NCBI GenBank assembly: GCA_021229015.1
Contig: CM037783.1
Location: 7,511,324-7,575,323 of the forward strand
DNA length: 64,000 bases
DNA from: Solen grandis
Lineage: Eukaryota; Mollusca; Bivalvia; Adapedonta; Solenidae
Direction: 5' to 3'
Shown: positions 49,336 through 60,654 of the stretch, in pieces
Layout: each line of letters starts with the position of its first letter
Numbering within the stretch: position 1 is the stretch's first letter
Program-made: the position numbers and the translations under genes
Notes under the pieces: generated by a model
What the model saw: the letters and a program-made list of their open reading frames with translations, nothing else
Told to the model about the DNA's origin: nothing
Database searches by the model: none

Positions 49336-49555
49336 AACAAATTGCTGTAAGTTTGTTTTCCTTTTGCTGTAAGTTTGTTTTCCTATTGCTATAAGTTTGT
49401 TTTCCTATTGCTGTAAGTTTGTTTTCCTTTTGCTATAAGCTTATTGCTGTAAGTTTGTTTTCCTATAGCTGTAAGTTTGTTTTCCTTTTGCTATAAGTTT
49501 ATTGCTGTAAGTTTGTTTTCCTACTGCTGTAAGTTTGTTTTCCTATTGCTGTTGT
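49336..49555. repeat. Minisatellite, 23-bp unit x~9
   Basis: The unit is TTGCTGTAAGTTTGTTTTCC plus TAT/TTT, with variants (CTATAAG; a shortened 'gctataagcttattgctg'). It starts in 'ttgctgcaaacaaattgctg'. Confidence 0.9.
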
Positions 49556-50336
49556 CAGCAGTGTTTCCAGTGATAGAACTTACTACAGTGGTTTTGCGAT
49601 TCCTCGAGATTAGACGGAATCAGCAAAAAAATTCGAAGAATCGCTGTGTTTGAGGAACCATTCAGATTCAAAATTTAATGTTGATATTTGTTGATACCTA
49701 AAAACATTGTGTTTTCATTAATTATTTTGTTATGTTTAGCCTTAAATTGATAGTATTTTTAATCATAAAATATGCTTTGCCATTAGAAAAAATAACAATG
49801 GCATTCTAATTAGCCTTTCGTGTGAGAAATTAGTCAAAAATAAATTTGTTTTTTTACAGATCATTTGATTGACAATATTTCTTTTAGTTTCGGCGGCAAT
49901 GCGTTATTTTTACTGCTTGGAATAAACACAATTATGCTTTGTTTTGTTTATCTGTGCAGCTCTCTTCCTCCTCTTTTTCATTCTACTTTTCTCACAAACA
50001 AAATTGTTCCTTTAATGATAGTTGATAAATAAGGAGGACTCATCACAGTTTGCAACATGATCAGTGGGTGCGATAATATAATTTACATGGCCATGTTGCT
50101 ATTACTTTTCACCTTACTCTCAAAAGGTTTGACGATGTGTGAAAACAAATAGGAAGCTATCTCGGTCAAGGTGTTAATCATATTGACAGGTGGTCATGGG
50201 GCCTTGTTGTCAAAGAAATACAGGTAGATTTGATGACAATTTCAAAAGAATTGCACAGAAATTATATAGGATCTATCTAGGGACAGGCAAGGAGCTCAAG
50301 GAATCCAAAATCGCACATTTGAAGAATAGCCAAAAC

Positions 50337-50475
50337 TAGATGTGGGTGTTCCTCGGAACACTTGTGTTGCCTGCATTTAAGCATGTTTGATGAAAGAATT
50401 GACTAGAAAATCGATCTTTTGACAAATTATTGATAAAGCATAATCTATTTTGTGAGGTACAAAATAACACCAAAT

Positions 50476-50506
<31 letters not shown>

Positions 50507-51545
50507 TTTTTTTTGGGGGGGGGGGGGGTGGGGGGGGGGAATAAAATATTCAAACAGTGCAATATGTAATAATTTTCCCGAGCACTTTCGACTATACAGT
50601 CTTCATCAGAGGAGTGTCAGAATTACTATGAATTCAAAACATTAACTGTAAGAAAAATTATGACGTCATTAAGCACTTATGACGTTAATTATATATATGT
50701 TGCAAGTTTGTAGTCATCATTATCATTATTGAGTTATCATTCTTGTGTACTGCACTCAGACCAATGAGATCTATCTACTATAAATGTTTAAGGCAACACT
50801 TCAAATACTTTACAAGTTATGCACCACACAAGAATTAAATCCAAAAAAATAAACAAAGGGAAATAACTCCAAAAATACAACAGTTATCATTCTTGCACAA
50901 TGCACTCCATGAGATCTTTCCACCTGTGAGGTTTCAAAGTAATACCTCAAATACTTTTCGTGTTATGCTCCAGACAAAAATGAAGTCTGAGTATCAACAA
51001 AGGGCAATAACTCAAGGAAAAAGAGAAACAGAGTTATCATTCATGTGCACTGCACTCAGACCATTGAGATCTATGAAGTTTCAAGTCAACACCTCAAATA
51101 CGTTTCGAGTTATGCCCCAGACAAAAATTAAGTCTGAAAATCAACAAAGGGAAATAACTCAGAAAATAAAACAGAGTTATCATTCTTATGCACTGCACTA
51201 CAAATCCATGAGATCTATCTATCTATAAAGTTTTAAGTCAGCACCTCAAATACTTTTTGAGTTATGCCCTGGACAAAAATTAAGACTGAAAATCAAGGAA
51301 AAAATAACTAAATCAACAAAGGGTAATAACTCAGAAAATACGAAAGTCAGAGTTATCATTCTTGTGCACTGCACTCCACCTCAATGTGATCTATCCATGT
51401 TTTAAGTTTCAAGGTGATACCTCAAATACTTTTCGAGTTATGCTCCGGACAAGAAAGTGTGACGCCGACGACGCCGACGACACCGACGACGACGACGACG
51501 GACAAAGTGATCCCTATGTGTCTGCCATGCTATGCAGGCGACACA
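50337..51545 (+). repeat. Repeat bounded by inverted TTGCCTGC / GCAGGCGA ends, with five modules
   Basis: The start 'tgtgttgcctgcatttaag' and end 'gctatgcaggcgacacaac' are inverted. Modules 'gagttatcattcttgtgcac ... cgagttatgctccggacaaa' begin near 50733, 50881, 51031, 51174 and 51352. A (GAC)n tract at 51461-51502 precedes the end. A mononucleotide/CA/TA cluster (50475-50540) and a hammerhead-like motif lie near the left side. Confidence 0.55.
50555..50609 (-). ncRNA. Hammerhead-like RNA motif, copy 1
   Basis: Minus strand: CTGATGA (50603-50609), stem II GACT-GTAT-AGTC, then GAAA (50586-50589). The stem III strands AGTGC and GCACT (50556-50560) pair perfectly across a 21-nt loop. This is the hammerhead core layout. 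However, one extra A precedes stem II, and the nucleotide at the cleavage position is G, which does not support cleavage in classical hammerheads. It is probably a retroelement-derived relic. Confidence 0.35.
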
Positions 51546-52019
51546 ACAATTATATAGAGTAAGAAGGGCTAAATTAAGGCACCCAGCCTGTAGCTCGAGT
51601 CATCACCGGTATTCATTGAATCACCACACTGAGGAATCGCAAAACCACTGTTATCACCGGGACCTTTTGTCAGGAAACACCGACTTACAAAGATTGTTGT
51701 ATAAACAAACTGTCAAACTGTCGGCAGGGGCTCCTGTCCAATCATCAATCCATGTAACCCGTTACAGTTATTCTACATTTGTATTTTTTATATCAGTGTC
51801 AGAATATTATTTTCCAGTAAAACAGTGTGAACATCACCCAGATGTAATTTTGATACAATGGTTAATCACCGTTAAAGCAAATGAAACAAAATATCAGTGT
51901 AATTTTTGAAGGTCTTGAAAGACAGGATTACGAATCGATAATAAATGCAAATAGTATTCTAACTTAAAATCCCTTTGGTAAATGTTACTATCAGTGATTT
52001 GAGGTGTCATGAATGATAA

Positions 52020-52135
52020 CAAGAATATTCCCAAGAACACGTGTTACCTGCTGAACGACAAAAAAAAGTGTGACAGACAGACAGATGATGGAAAAATGAT
52101 CCCTATACATCATCTCTGCTTACAGCAGGTGACAC
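52020..52135 (+). repeat. Minimal internally deleted copy of the 50337 repeat
   Basis: It begins 'caagaacacgtgttacctgc' and ends 'cttacagcaggtgacacaaa' with only 'gacagacagacagatgatgg' and 'atgatccctat' between. These are the two ends of the family without the ~140-bp modules. Confidence 0.5.
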
Positions 52136-52296
52136 AAAAAGGAGCAAGTAAACACTAATCAATTTCCAGCAGATGAGCAATTTTGGAACAACCCCTTGGA
52201 CATTTTCCGAGTATAAGGACTTTCTATCGCACAGACTTGAATTCACAGAATGTGGGTTGAGCAAAGATCATGAAAATTAGCTCAGCATGAAAATTG

Positions 52297-52538
52297 TTAA
52301 CCCTTTCCCTCATAGAGGAAACCATGAAAAGACCTATGCGAACAACATAAAACCAGATCAGCCTGCGAGTAACTCGCAGGCTGATCAGGTTTTATGCTTT
52401 TCGCTGCTCCTCAGTGGTCTGGAAATGAGGATTTTGTTATTAAATTTGTTAAGATTTAACTGTGGTTTTCTGCAGATCAGGCTTTATGTGGTACCTATTG
52501 AGTGCGTCAAAATGAGTCTATATGAGGGAAAGGGTTAA
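52297..52538. mobile_element. piggyBac-like MITE, copy 4 (intact ends)
   Basis: 242 bp with perfect TTAA at both ends (52297-52300, 52535-52538) and CCCTTTCCCTCATA inverted termini. It is inserted in the opposite orientation to copies 1-3. The open frame starting at 52287 is a repeat product. Confidence 0.9.
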
Positions 52539-52634
52539 TACTAGATTTGAGAGAGAAAATCCTTTCAATGGTAATGTACTCTCAGCTAAAGATTATTTAA
52601 GGACAAATTCATGTTTTTTGTAAAATAGGACAGA

Positions 52635-52757
52635 TTAATTGATTGATTTTTTTAGTTTACCGTCGCTGCGATAATATTTCAGTCATATAGCGACGTCTAG
52701 CTAATTACAGGTGGAAGAAGACTCCAAATGCACTGAGGCATCTGGGTAGAACCACTG
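52635..52757 (-). mobile_element. SINE family A, truncated copy
   Basis: Only the 3' half is present (plus-strand ttgattgatttttttagttt, gcgataatatttcagtcata, ctaattacaggtggaagaag). Confidence 0.75.
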
Positions 52758-53064
52758 AAAATAGGACAGAGGTTGACAGGACTGAACAGAATATCTTGTT
52801 CTATTTCTCTATTCAACTTACAATTTGTGAAGCTTGTGATAAAAAGAAACAATGGTAACACTTAATGCCCTTTGACATAAATTGTTGGGGCATAGAATAA
52901 CTGATAGGAGTTTTTGAAAGCATCTCAAATATTATAATGTCAAAAGTCTTCGACACAGAATATACTTAATCACAACCATAGACATCAAATGATTTGCTAT
53001 GATAACTGATTCTTCACTTTCAATTATGGCTACATTCATTTTAATACTGTAAGATAAATTCAAA

Positions 53065-53164
53065 NNNNNNNNNNNNNNNNNNNNNNNNNNNNNNNNNNNN
53101 NNNNNNNNNNNNNNNNNNNNNNNNNNNNNNNNNNNNNNNNNNNNNNNNNNNNNNNNNNNNNNNN
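53065..53164. other. Assembly gap (100 N)
   Basis: Exactly 100 N; the true size is unknown. A minus-strand open frame running through it is not meaningful. Confidence 0.99.
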
Positions 53165-53187
53165 TATTCATGAATCGATTTAAAATC

Positions 53188-53393
53188 GCTGATCCTGTCT
53201 CCGAGCCCCTCACCGCGTGGGTTCGAATCCCGGCAGGGTCATTCGGATTTTCATGTGAGGAAACCGTCCAGCTGACTTGCGGTACGTCGGTGGTTCTACC
53301 CGGATGCCTCCGTGCATTCGCTTGTAATTAGCTGAACGTCGCTATATGACTGAAATACTGTCGAAGCGACAGTTAACTCAAATATTCAAGTCT
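53188..53393 (+). mobile_element. SINE family A copy (5' truncated)
   Basis: B box GTGGGTTCGAATCCCGGCAG is followed by the body and the end 'gaagcgacagttaactcaaa'. The 5' head is shortened next to the assembly gap. Confidence 0.8.
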
Positions 53394-53879
53394 AATCTGA
53401 TCCTGTCTCCAAACGTAGCGATGCATGCCTCAGAATGACGAAGTGTACATTAAATATGAATCCTCGTCAGCAATATAAAGGATATCAATTTGACACAGAG
53501 ATGCTGGTAATTATATACAATGGCCTATTAAATATCATGTGCCTGTGATTTTTTTCGATGTAATGCATGCTGCTCATGATCAGATATCAAGCTAATATTG
53601 GCTTTTTATATTGTATTTCCTTTTTATTATGTCTCCTCCTATATTTATATTGGGGGAATATATGTTTTTGTCAGAGTTGTATGTCTGCCCGATTGTCTGT
53701 GCCATTTTTGTCCGGGGGCATAACTCAAAAAATATCGAAGCAGAAAACGTGCACTTATCCAATTCTAATCTTAATTTTATGCAAAAGCTTAAGATTCACA
53801 CAAGACAAAAACACACGATTTCATTTTTTGTTGTTGTTTTGTTTTACATAGTGATAAAAAGAGTGATGCAAATTCATTC

Positions 53880-54034
53880 ATTGTTACACTCAGGAAGTTG
53901 TGGTTTTGATCCCCGGTCCGACATACTGAAGTCGCAAAATATGATACCAGTGTAGCTCCCTTGCTTGGCGCTAAGCATATAATTGTCTTTCCAAGTCTGG
54001 TTGGCCCAGTGTCAGGATAATGTAACCTGATGTG
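53880..54034 (+). mobile_element. SINE family C, 5' half, interrupted by the 54-62 kb insertion
   Basis: The B box region 'gttgtggttttgatccccgg' is followed by agctcccttgcttggcgcta and gcccagtgtcaggataatgt. It then stops at the left inverted repeat. The missing 3' part resumes in the same orientation at about 62553 (catgctacatgtctacggcg). Confidence 0.8.
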
Positions 54035-54415
54035 TATAGCATCGTTAAATGTCGCAGCGACGTTAAATGTCGCATTTGACGTTATATGTCGAAGGCTGAC
54101 GCTAAATGTCGCAATCAACGCTAAATGTCGCAAACCCTCCTGACGTTAGATGTCGCATCTGTAACGCTAAATGTCGCAAAAAAATGCTATGCCGCTATAT
54201 GTCGCAACATCAACGTTAAATGTCGCACTCCTTCAAAAGCACCTTTTAGTACTATAACTGACCTAGTTTAAGCTCCCGACGTATTATTTGTTTTAGTAGA
54301 TATGGAGTATATCTTACCGAAAAGTGATTTAACTTAAGTATTTCACGAATGTATCTATATCACTTCGAAGTTACATATATTCCGTATATACGAAAATCAA
54401 ATACATTTTTTTTTT

Positions 54416-55440
54416 AATGGAAACAACAACAACAGCAGCAACGGTGCTGGAATAAATAGTTTTGCACGGTGAATAACACAATCTTTTAATGTTCGTTTTA
54501 AGGGAATGAATACTAACAAGGCAATGTTACGTTCACAAACAAGAACAATGTGCCGGTTTGAAGTTTCTGGGGTGTTTTTTTTAAGCTATTAACTGGGAAT
54601 TGAGTACGATAAAAGTTTTTAAAGCCATTTCAGGCTATAGCCGATACCATGTCAAAGATCTTATTTCAAACAAGACGATGAATACAAACATAATGTGGCT
54701 TTACTTAAAACGTGGGGGAAATACAGCCAATTTTCTTTCACTACAGCAAACCGGTGAAAAGTGGTGATATGAAACATACGATTATAAGAGAAAGAAAGTA
54801 TCACTCACTGCACTTACGATTTGGAATATCGTGTAACAGTATATTCAATATTAATGCTCTCTGAAAAGCGAAGGGAAAAATAAAATCACAAGTTCAATTT
54901 TTATTTTTATTTGGATTTTCATTGTATACGACGGTCCTGGATATAAATATTATACCCTTATTTAAAAGACATTGGCCGTTAGGGACTGTTTTCATGTGTC
55001 CGTAAATTCACCCGTAACACTGACTGTTAGGATTAGTTTTAAATTGAAAGTGCATGTCATAAGGAAAAATATTTGCTTCAAAATCATGACAATGAATTCA
55101 GATAACTATTTTTAAACGAAACCCTAAATTTGCAATATTTCTTAACAGAGTAAGTAGTTTAAAAATAATATTTCTATTAAAATCGTATCCGGTTTTGCAT
55201 TCGTTTTAGAATTCGGATACATACGATTATAACAAAAACAAAAATATGATAATACACACTGTTCAGGGAAAAAAAATTACAAGTAATTATTTGAAATTGT
55301 TGTAATGATTTTGAAATAAATAATCTTATAATGATACATTCAATTTCAATAGACCTTGTTTATTTGCAACTGACATAATTGAGGTATATGAAGCCGACCT
55401 ATAGATTGTAGTTTGCTATTCAGATTTCAAGAGTGAACAA
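54416..55440. other. Interior of the 8.5-kb element, no gene seen
   Basis: AT-rich, with frequent stops in all frames and no recognisable domain. Confidence 0.4.
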
Positions 55441-55519
55441 GGCTTACACTCCCCGTTTTAAGCAACACACACACGATTTTTTTCATGATTTATAATCTTG
55501 GTAGTTTAATAACACCCTA

Positions 55520-56420
55520 CTATAATTTAATGAACTCATCTCTCTAAAATATTATTGTTACTGTCTGTTACTTGCTTTTAGCAAAACTGGTCATTTAGAG
55601 TTTAACCTTGATTGAAGTTATGAGACTTGTTGGATTTTTTTATAATTTGAAATGTTCTACTGGTTTAGTATAAATATCATATTTTGACTTTTTTAAGGGT
55701 CAGAAAGAAATTTATATCTATTTATGTACATATAATTTCTCAATTTTAAGACAAGGTTAATTTTTCATGATTTAAGTTTGGGTAGTTAATTACAGACCTA
55801 CTATAATTTTAAAGAACGTATTTCTTTAACATATTATTGTCACTGTCTGCTACTTGCTTATAACAACATTATTATCTAAAATTTAACCTTGACTGAATTT
55901 AAAACAGTATTTTTTTCATGATTGGAATTGCCCAAATACATATCATTTTTGTGATTCTTTTTAAAAGGGTTGAGAAAAAATTATTTCTATTTTTGTACAA
56001 ATAATATCTCATTTTGAGACAATGTTTATGTTTCATGAATATGAGTAGTTAAAAATCTTATTTCTTTAACATATTATTGTCACTGTCTGCTACTTGCTTA
56101 TAACAACATTATTATCTAGAATTTAACATGGCCTGAATTTATGAGACTTGCTTATGGGGTTATGATTTAAAAACTTGATCCTTTTATGATTGCAAATGTC
56201 CATATACATATCATTTTTGTGACTTTTATGAAGGGACAAGCTTTTCATGGTGAGAAAGAAATCTATCTCTATGTACAAATAATATCTCAATTTTGAGACA
56301 AGGTTAATGTTTTATGATTTAATGTAGTTTGATAACAGATCTACTATAATTTAAAGAACTTATTTCTTTAACATATCATTATCATTGTCTGATATTGGAT
56401 CATAACACACTGATCATTTA
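55520..56420 (+). repeat. Four-unit tandem array (250-290 bp) just upstream of the LINE
   Basis: The phrase 'aacatattattgtcactgtc tgctacttgcttataacaac' recurs at about 55552, 55827, 56074 and 56368, each followed by 'atttaaccttgactgaattt'-like sequence. Units are diverged and AT-rich. The array stops about 40 bp before the sequence preceding the LINE (catccggtttcttgttgttg), so it may be LINE promoter monomers or part of the host element. Confidence 0.6.
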
Positions 56421-56893
56421 GAATTTTAACCTTGTTTGCACCTTTGATTCTAGTAATGCTTTAATTCATCACATCCGGTTTCTTGTTGTTGTTGTTGTTG
56501 TTTTCTTTGTTTTCTTTCCGACACATCTATTATTTTTATGTACAGCTATTATTTTGAATAAACCTCGTTACACTTATTACTTAGCTTTACTTATGGCCTT
56601 TATACTCCATTCTTTTCTAGTTTTCGCTTATTCCCTTTTCTGTCCTACACTTCTCCAATCTTCTATTCCAACTAGTTCTTTTCTCAAGTCTACCATATTT
56701 ACCAATGACTTAAGGCTAACGTTTTTGTCATCATCTAATGTTGTCATGACGACACTTATGTCCTTTTCGTGTCGTTTGGAATCCATAACATGAATAAATC
56801 AGGTCTTAAATGTGTCGTCATGGCGTATTACAGATGTAGCAGTAATTTTGTAATAAGCATATCTTTTTCGCCTTTACCCTATGGACTCATGTT

Positions 56894-57976
56894 TTGCAGT
56901 TAACATCTTTTCAAATTTACATTTTTACTTCTTGTACAGCTAAACTATGTCATAAGCAATTTATCAGGAAATATACACCAGGTGCCACCTTAAAGAGAAA
57001 CATTGATTTCACTATTCGTTGCGTTTCTTTCTTAATCTGTATTGATGTCTCTCTATGGATAAGCATCCTTCTTTTTGTTGCTGGTGATGTTAAATTAAAC
57101 CCGGGCCCATTAAGTCTTGGAGATTCATCAACATCATCCTCCAACAGCGCCACTTGTAACTTTACACATCCATCTTATCTTTCGTTTGTTCACTATAATG
57201 TACAGAGTATCAAACACAAACTCGACCTGCTATGCACAGAATTGTACGTCTTTGATATTCCCTTTTTTCTGAAACTTGGCTTGGGTCTGCAGTTCTCATT
57301 GAAGATCTATTTATGCCGTCGTTTCAAACCCCTGAACGACTTGATAGAATTGGTGACCAACACGGAGGTTTATGTAAAAGAAAACATATACTATAAAAGG
57401 AGGCCCGACCTAGAAATGAATGATCTAGAATGTATTTGGGTTGAAGTTATAATCAACAGATATAAACATATTCTTTTTGGTACTTTCTATAGACCACCTA
57501 ATGCAAATCAGTCTTATTATGATATGATTGAAAATTTTATTCGTCACGCTGTAGAGTCGGGTGTCTATGATATCGTAATTATGGGTGATTTTAATCTAGA
57601 TGTTATATCTCCCTTAAAACCATCACGTCGTAAGGTACTTATTAAAAAATTCAACCTTCATCAAGTTATCGATGAACCCACACACTTTACTGAAAATTCA
57701 AAATCTCTTCTCAATCTTGGTATGTTATCAAATACTGACTGCCTTGTTCAATCTGGTGTCATGGATCACTTTCTCACCCAAGACATACGATATCATTGTC
57801 CAGTTTATGCAATATTGAGATTCTCAAAACCTAAGGAAATATGTTTTTACAGACACATTTGGAAATATGAACAGGGTGACTATGTACATTTGCGCAATGA
57901 TATGAGTTCTACCTATTGGAGCGGCTGCATATTGTATTGCAAAAAAAATTACTCATACTCTTTTAAACATCGCTAA
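56894..57976 (+). pseudogene. LINE endonuclease open frame with 2A-like peptide
   Basis: A 360-residue open frame. Residues 41-63 are hydrophobic and run into GDVKLNPGP (64-72, bases 57083-57109), matching the NPGP core of 2A-like stop-carry-on peptides, with K where E is usual. The AP endonuclease follows: NVQSIKHKLD (about 101-110), then a damaged stretch where the catalytic ETW region should be, FYRPPNANQ (about 197-205) and GDFNLD (about 231-236). The usual SDHxP is altered to RYHCP, so the active site is lost. The frame shifts at about 57940; the element's protein continues in another frame (PWMSAEIKRCIRKRKQA). Confidence 0.8.
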
Positions 57977-58465
57977 GAAGAACATTCCCAACAAAATTAT
58001 AAAAGTACGTTCAAATGATCTGCCTTGGATGTCAGCTGAAATAAAACGTTGTATTCGAAAAAGAAAACAGGCTATACAAAAAAGCTAAATCAACACAATC
58101 ACAATATTATTGGCTGAGATTTAGACAAACCAGAAATGAGACTATTACACTTATTCGTGAATCGAAAGTTAAGAACTTCTCAAAAATTTCTGACAAACTG
58201 ATCAATTATAAACCTTCATCAAAGGAATGGTGGAAGGTTCTGAACTATTTTATTGATACATCTGTAAAACATCAATTACCCCCACTTATATATCCTTCCA
58301 CTAATACCCCCACTACTAACAATTTTGATAAAGCCAACCTTCTCAACAGTTTTTTCGAAAGTCAGACACATATTGATGACAGTAATAGGGACATTCCCAT
58401 AGATTTACCTAGCAATAATAATAATGTTTTGAGAAATATATGTTTAAATCCACAAGAGGTCATGG

Positions 58466-59680
58466 ATGTTCTTAAAACGTTGCCTGTTTGGGAAAGCAGT
58501 AGGGCCTGATGGTATCAGTAACAAAATTCTTGTCAAATCGTCTCATGAACTGTCTTCTCTTTTGTGTTATCTTTTCAATGCTTCTTTGTTATGTTCTCTA
58601 GTGTCCAATTCATGGAAAGAAGCTCATGTTACAGCAGTTTTCAAGAAAGGTGATCCTTCTCTTCTAACTAACTATAGACCTATATCATTACTTAATACAT
58701 TGGAGAAGGTTTTTGAACGTCTCATTTATAAGCATACGTTTAACCATCTTCGTGATAACAGTTTTTTTTTACCCCCTTTCAGTCTGGCTTTTTACCGGGT
58801 GACTCTACCGTAAACCAACTCACTCTTATCTATAACAATTTCTGTAAAGCACTTGATGATGGTCAAGAAGTCAGGGCTGTACTTTTTTAGAAATCACCCA
58901 TTTTCCCTTCATAAGGCCTATCCTTGAATATGGTGATATATTATGGAACAATTGTACACAATATGGGGTTGAACAAATGGAAAGTATACAGAAAGAATGT
59001 GTAAGAATAGTTTCAGGAGCCACTAAACTTGTCAGCATTAATAAACTCTTAATGGAAGTTGGCTGGGAGACACTTTCAGAAAGACGAAGAAAACATCGTC
59101 TAATAATGATCTTTAAAATGAAAAATGGTCAAACGCCTGTATATCTGTCATCAATAATACCGACAAATGTTGAAGCCCTTCGCTATTGCCTTAGAAACGC
59201 TGACAATATTCCTAGTATTCACTCTAGAACAACTACATATTTTCCAACGACGATCCGTGAATGGAATGACATCTCTCTTGATATTCTTAACTCCCCGTCT
59301 TTAAATATCTTTAAATCACGTATCAATACTAACCGTTCAGAGGTGCCCTCATACTACTATACCGGTACATACTACATTCTCGACTCCGCACAGAGTGTAG
59401 CTCATTAAAACACCATCTTTTCGTAAAAGGTATCGTGTCAGATCCATTTTGCAGCTGTGGCTACATCGAAAACAATAATCACTGTTTTTTCGAATGTTAT
59501 CTATATACGCACTGTCGAAATATAATGTAGTTGACACTACAGGATCTTAGCACTAACCTTGATAAACTACTCTATGGTGACCCTCTTTTGCCTACTATCC
59601 AAAATGAACTTATAATTGAAAGTGTCAAGACTTTCATTCAAAATACAAAACGGTTTGATACGCACATTGATCATTGTTAA
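58466..59680 (+). pseudogene. LINE reverse transcriptase and C-terminal remnant, internally deleted
   Basis: 58466-58813 encodes GKAVGPDGISNKIL ... FKKGDPSLLTNYRPISLLN ... LEKVFERLI, the RT fingers region. A poly-T/poly-C slip near 58762-58775 breaks the frame. At about 58889 the sequence jumps from the segment preceding the FDxxKAFD motif directly to 'THFPL..IRPILEYGDILW', so the palm with YADD is missing. 58977-59408 encodes the C-terminal domain. 59409-59680 continues in another frame with CSCGYIENNNHCFFEC, the zinc-knuckle-like end seen in CR1/jockey LINEs. Confidence 0.8.
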
Positions 59681-60654
59681 ATGTTGGTAGATGACTTCTT
59701 TTATATCTCTTTCTCCTCTTAACTTTCTCCTTTTTTTTCTTTATTCTCTTTACCAAAACTATTCATTAGATCTCCACTTTATACTAGCATTTTTACTCTC
59801 AATTCCAAATATTATTTTCCTCTGATTATATTATATATTTTGCTCAAGATGTTTTCCCATATATCCTTTTAATAAGCTGCCTTCTTGTGTAATTGTTTCT
59901 AGGAGAAAAACATTGTAAGCTTTGCTTTCGTTCACATCCTATCCCAATTACTTGAATTTTTGTATACTATGTTGTATTATATGATGGGAATAAATATGTT
60001 TAAACTAACACACACACGCGGGCGCCGAAATCAAAGCACTGATAGTACTGGTTTGGCGATAGCTTCAAAAGATGAAATGTAAACTTTTCCGTGTGAACTT
60101 GCCTTGTTCCGTATGAGCTTATACTAACTGTCCCATGTGAAATTGTTCCATGTGTTTTAACCTATTCAAAAGAGAAACAACTCGAAATGAATATTAACGA
60201 TTGTCTAACACTGATTCTTCAGTATGCTGTCCTGTGGGTCTGCTTTTGCCTCAACATATTCCCGATCGCGTTGAACCCGGGTGTAAACTAAACAATAACA
60301 TGAACGAATTCACAGTCATTACTACCACGTACTACACTTGCAGCGGCGGCGGACATAGCGTCACGCAAGTAGCGAGCCCGTAAAATAGTTTGGAAAAAAA
60401 ATACCGGCGCCTGTCCTTGTTATTTCGTTATTAGATACTAAAATAAAGAAAGGGAAACTGTGAAACTCTGTGTATTACCGGGTTTTGTTGTGCTGTTGTG
60501 ATATTAAGGAAATTTTGCATTCGATATATGATCTCCGAAAAGAAATTTTATGTTTAGATTATGTTTTATTCAATGTGTGTTTATAAATTTGACGTTATTG
60601 ATGTGATTGTCAACGCATTCTTTTAAAGTTAGTTTATACATTTATTTTAGGTCA

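Larger units (their letters stand above)
56460..60010 (+). mobile_element. Degraded CR1/jockey-like LINE
   Basis: Coding remnants run in several frames from 56894 to the stop at 59678-59680, then a 3' UTR ending 'gggaataaatatgtttaaac'. In order: a hydrophobic N-terminus with the 2A-like GDVKLNPGP, an AP endonuclease (NVQSIKHKLD, FYRPPN, GDFNLD), the start of reverse transcriptase (GPDGISNKIL, FKKGDPSLLTNYRPISLLN), a C-terminal region (LEYGDILWNN, then CSCGYIENNNHC). The RT catalytic core is deleted at about 58889. The 5' border is an estimate. Confidence 0.85.

Noticed and set aside
51461..51502. (GAC)n tract with an Asp-rich frame
   Set aside because: It is the simple-repeat part of a dispersed repeat family, not an acidic protein.
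52287..52538. Open frames translating to an [19 protein letters not shown] peptide (also near 3144-3437 and 5542-5727)
   Set aside because: They are translations of the piggyBac-like MITE, occur on whichever strand it lies, and have no gene context.
53789..54133. 114-codon minus-strand frame over the left terminal repeat
   Set aside because: The 'ATFNVA/ATFSVS' repeats reflect the GACGYTAAATGTCGCA array; it spans the SINE-element junction.
54041..54235. GACGYTAAATGTCGCA array considered as a CRISPR-like or satellite array
   Set aside because: Spacers are only 1-8 bases, the same array is mirrored at 62.4-62.5 kb, and the context is eukaryotic; subterminal transposon repeats fit better.
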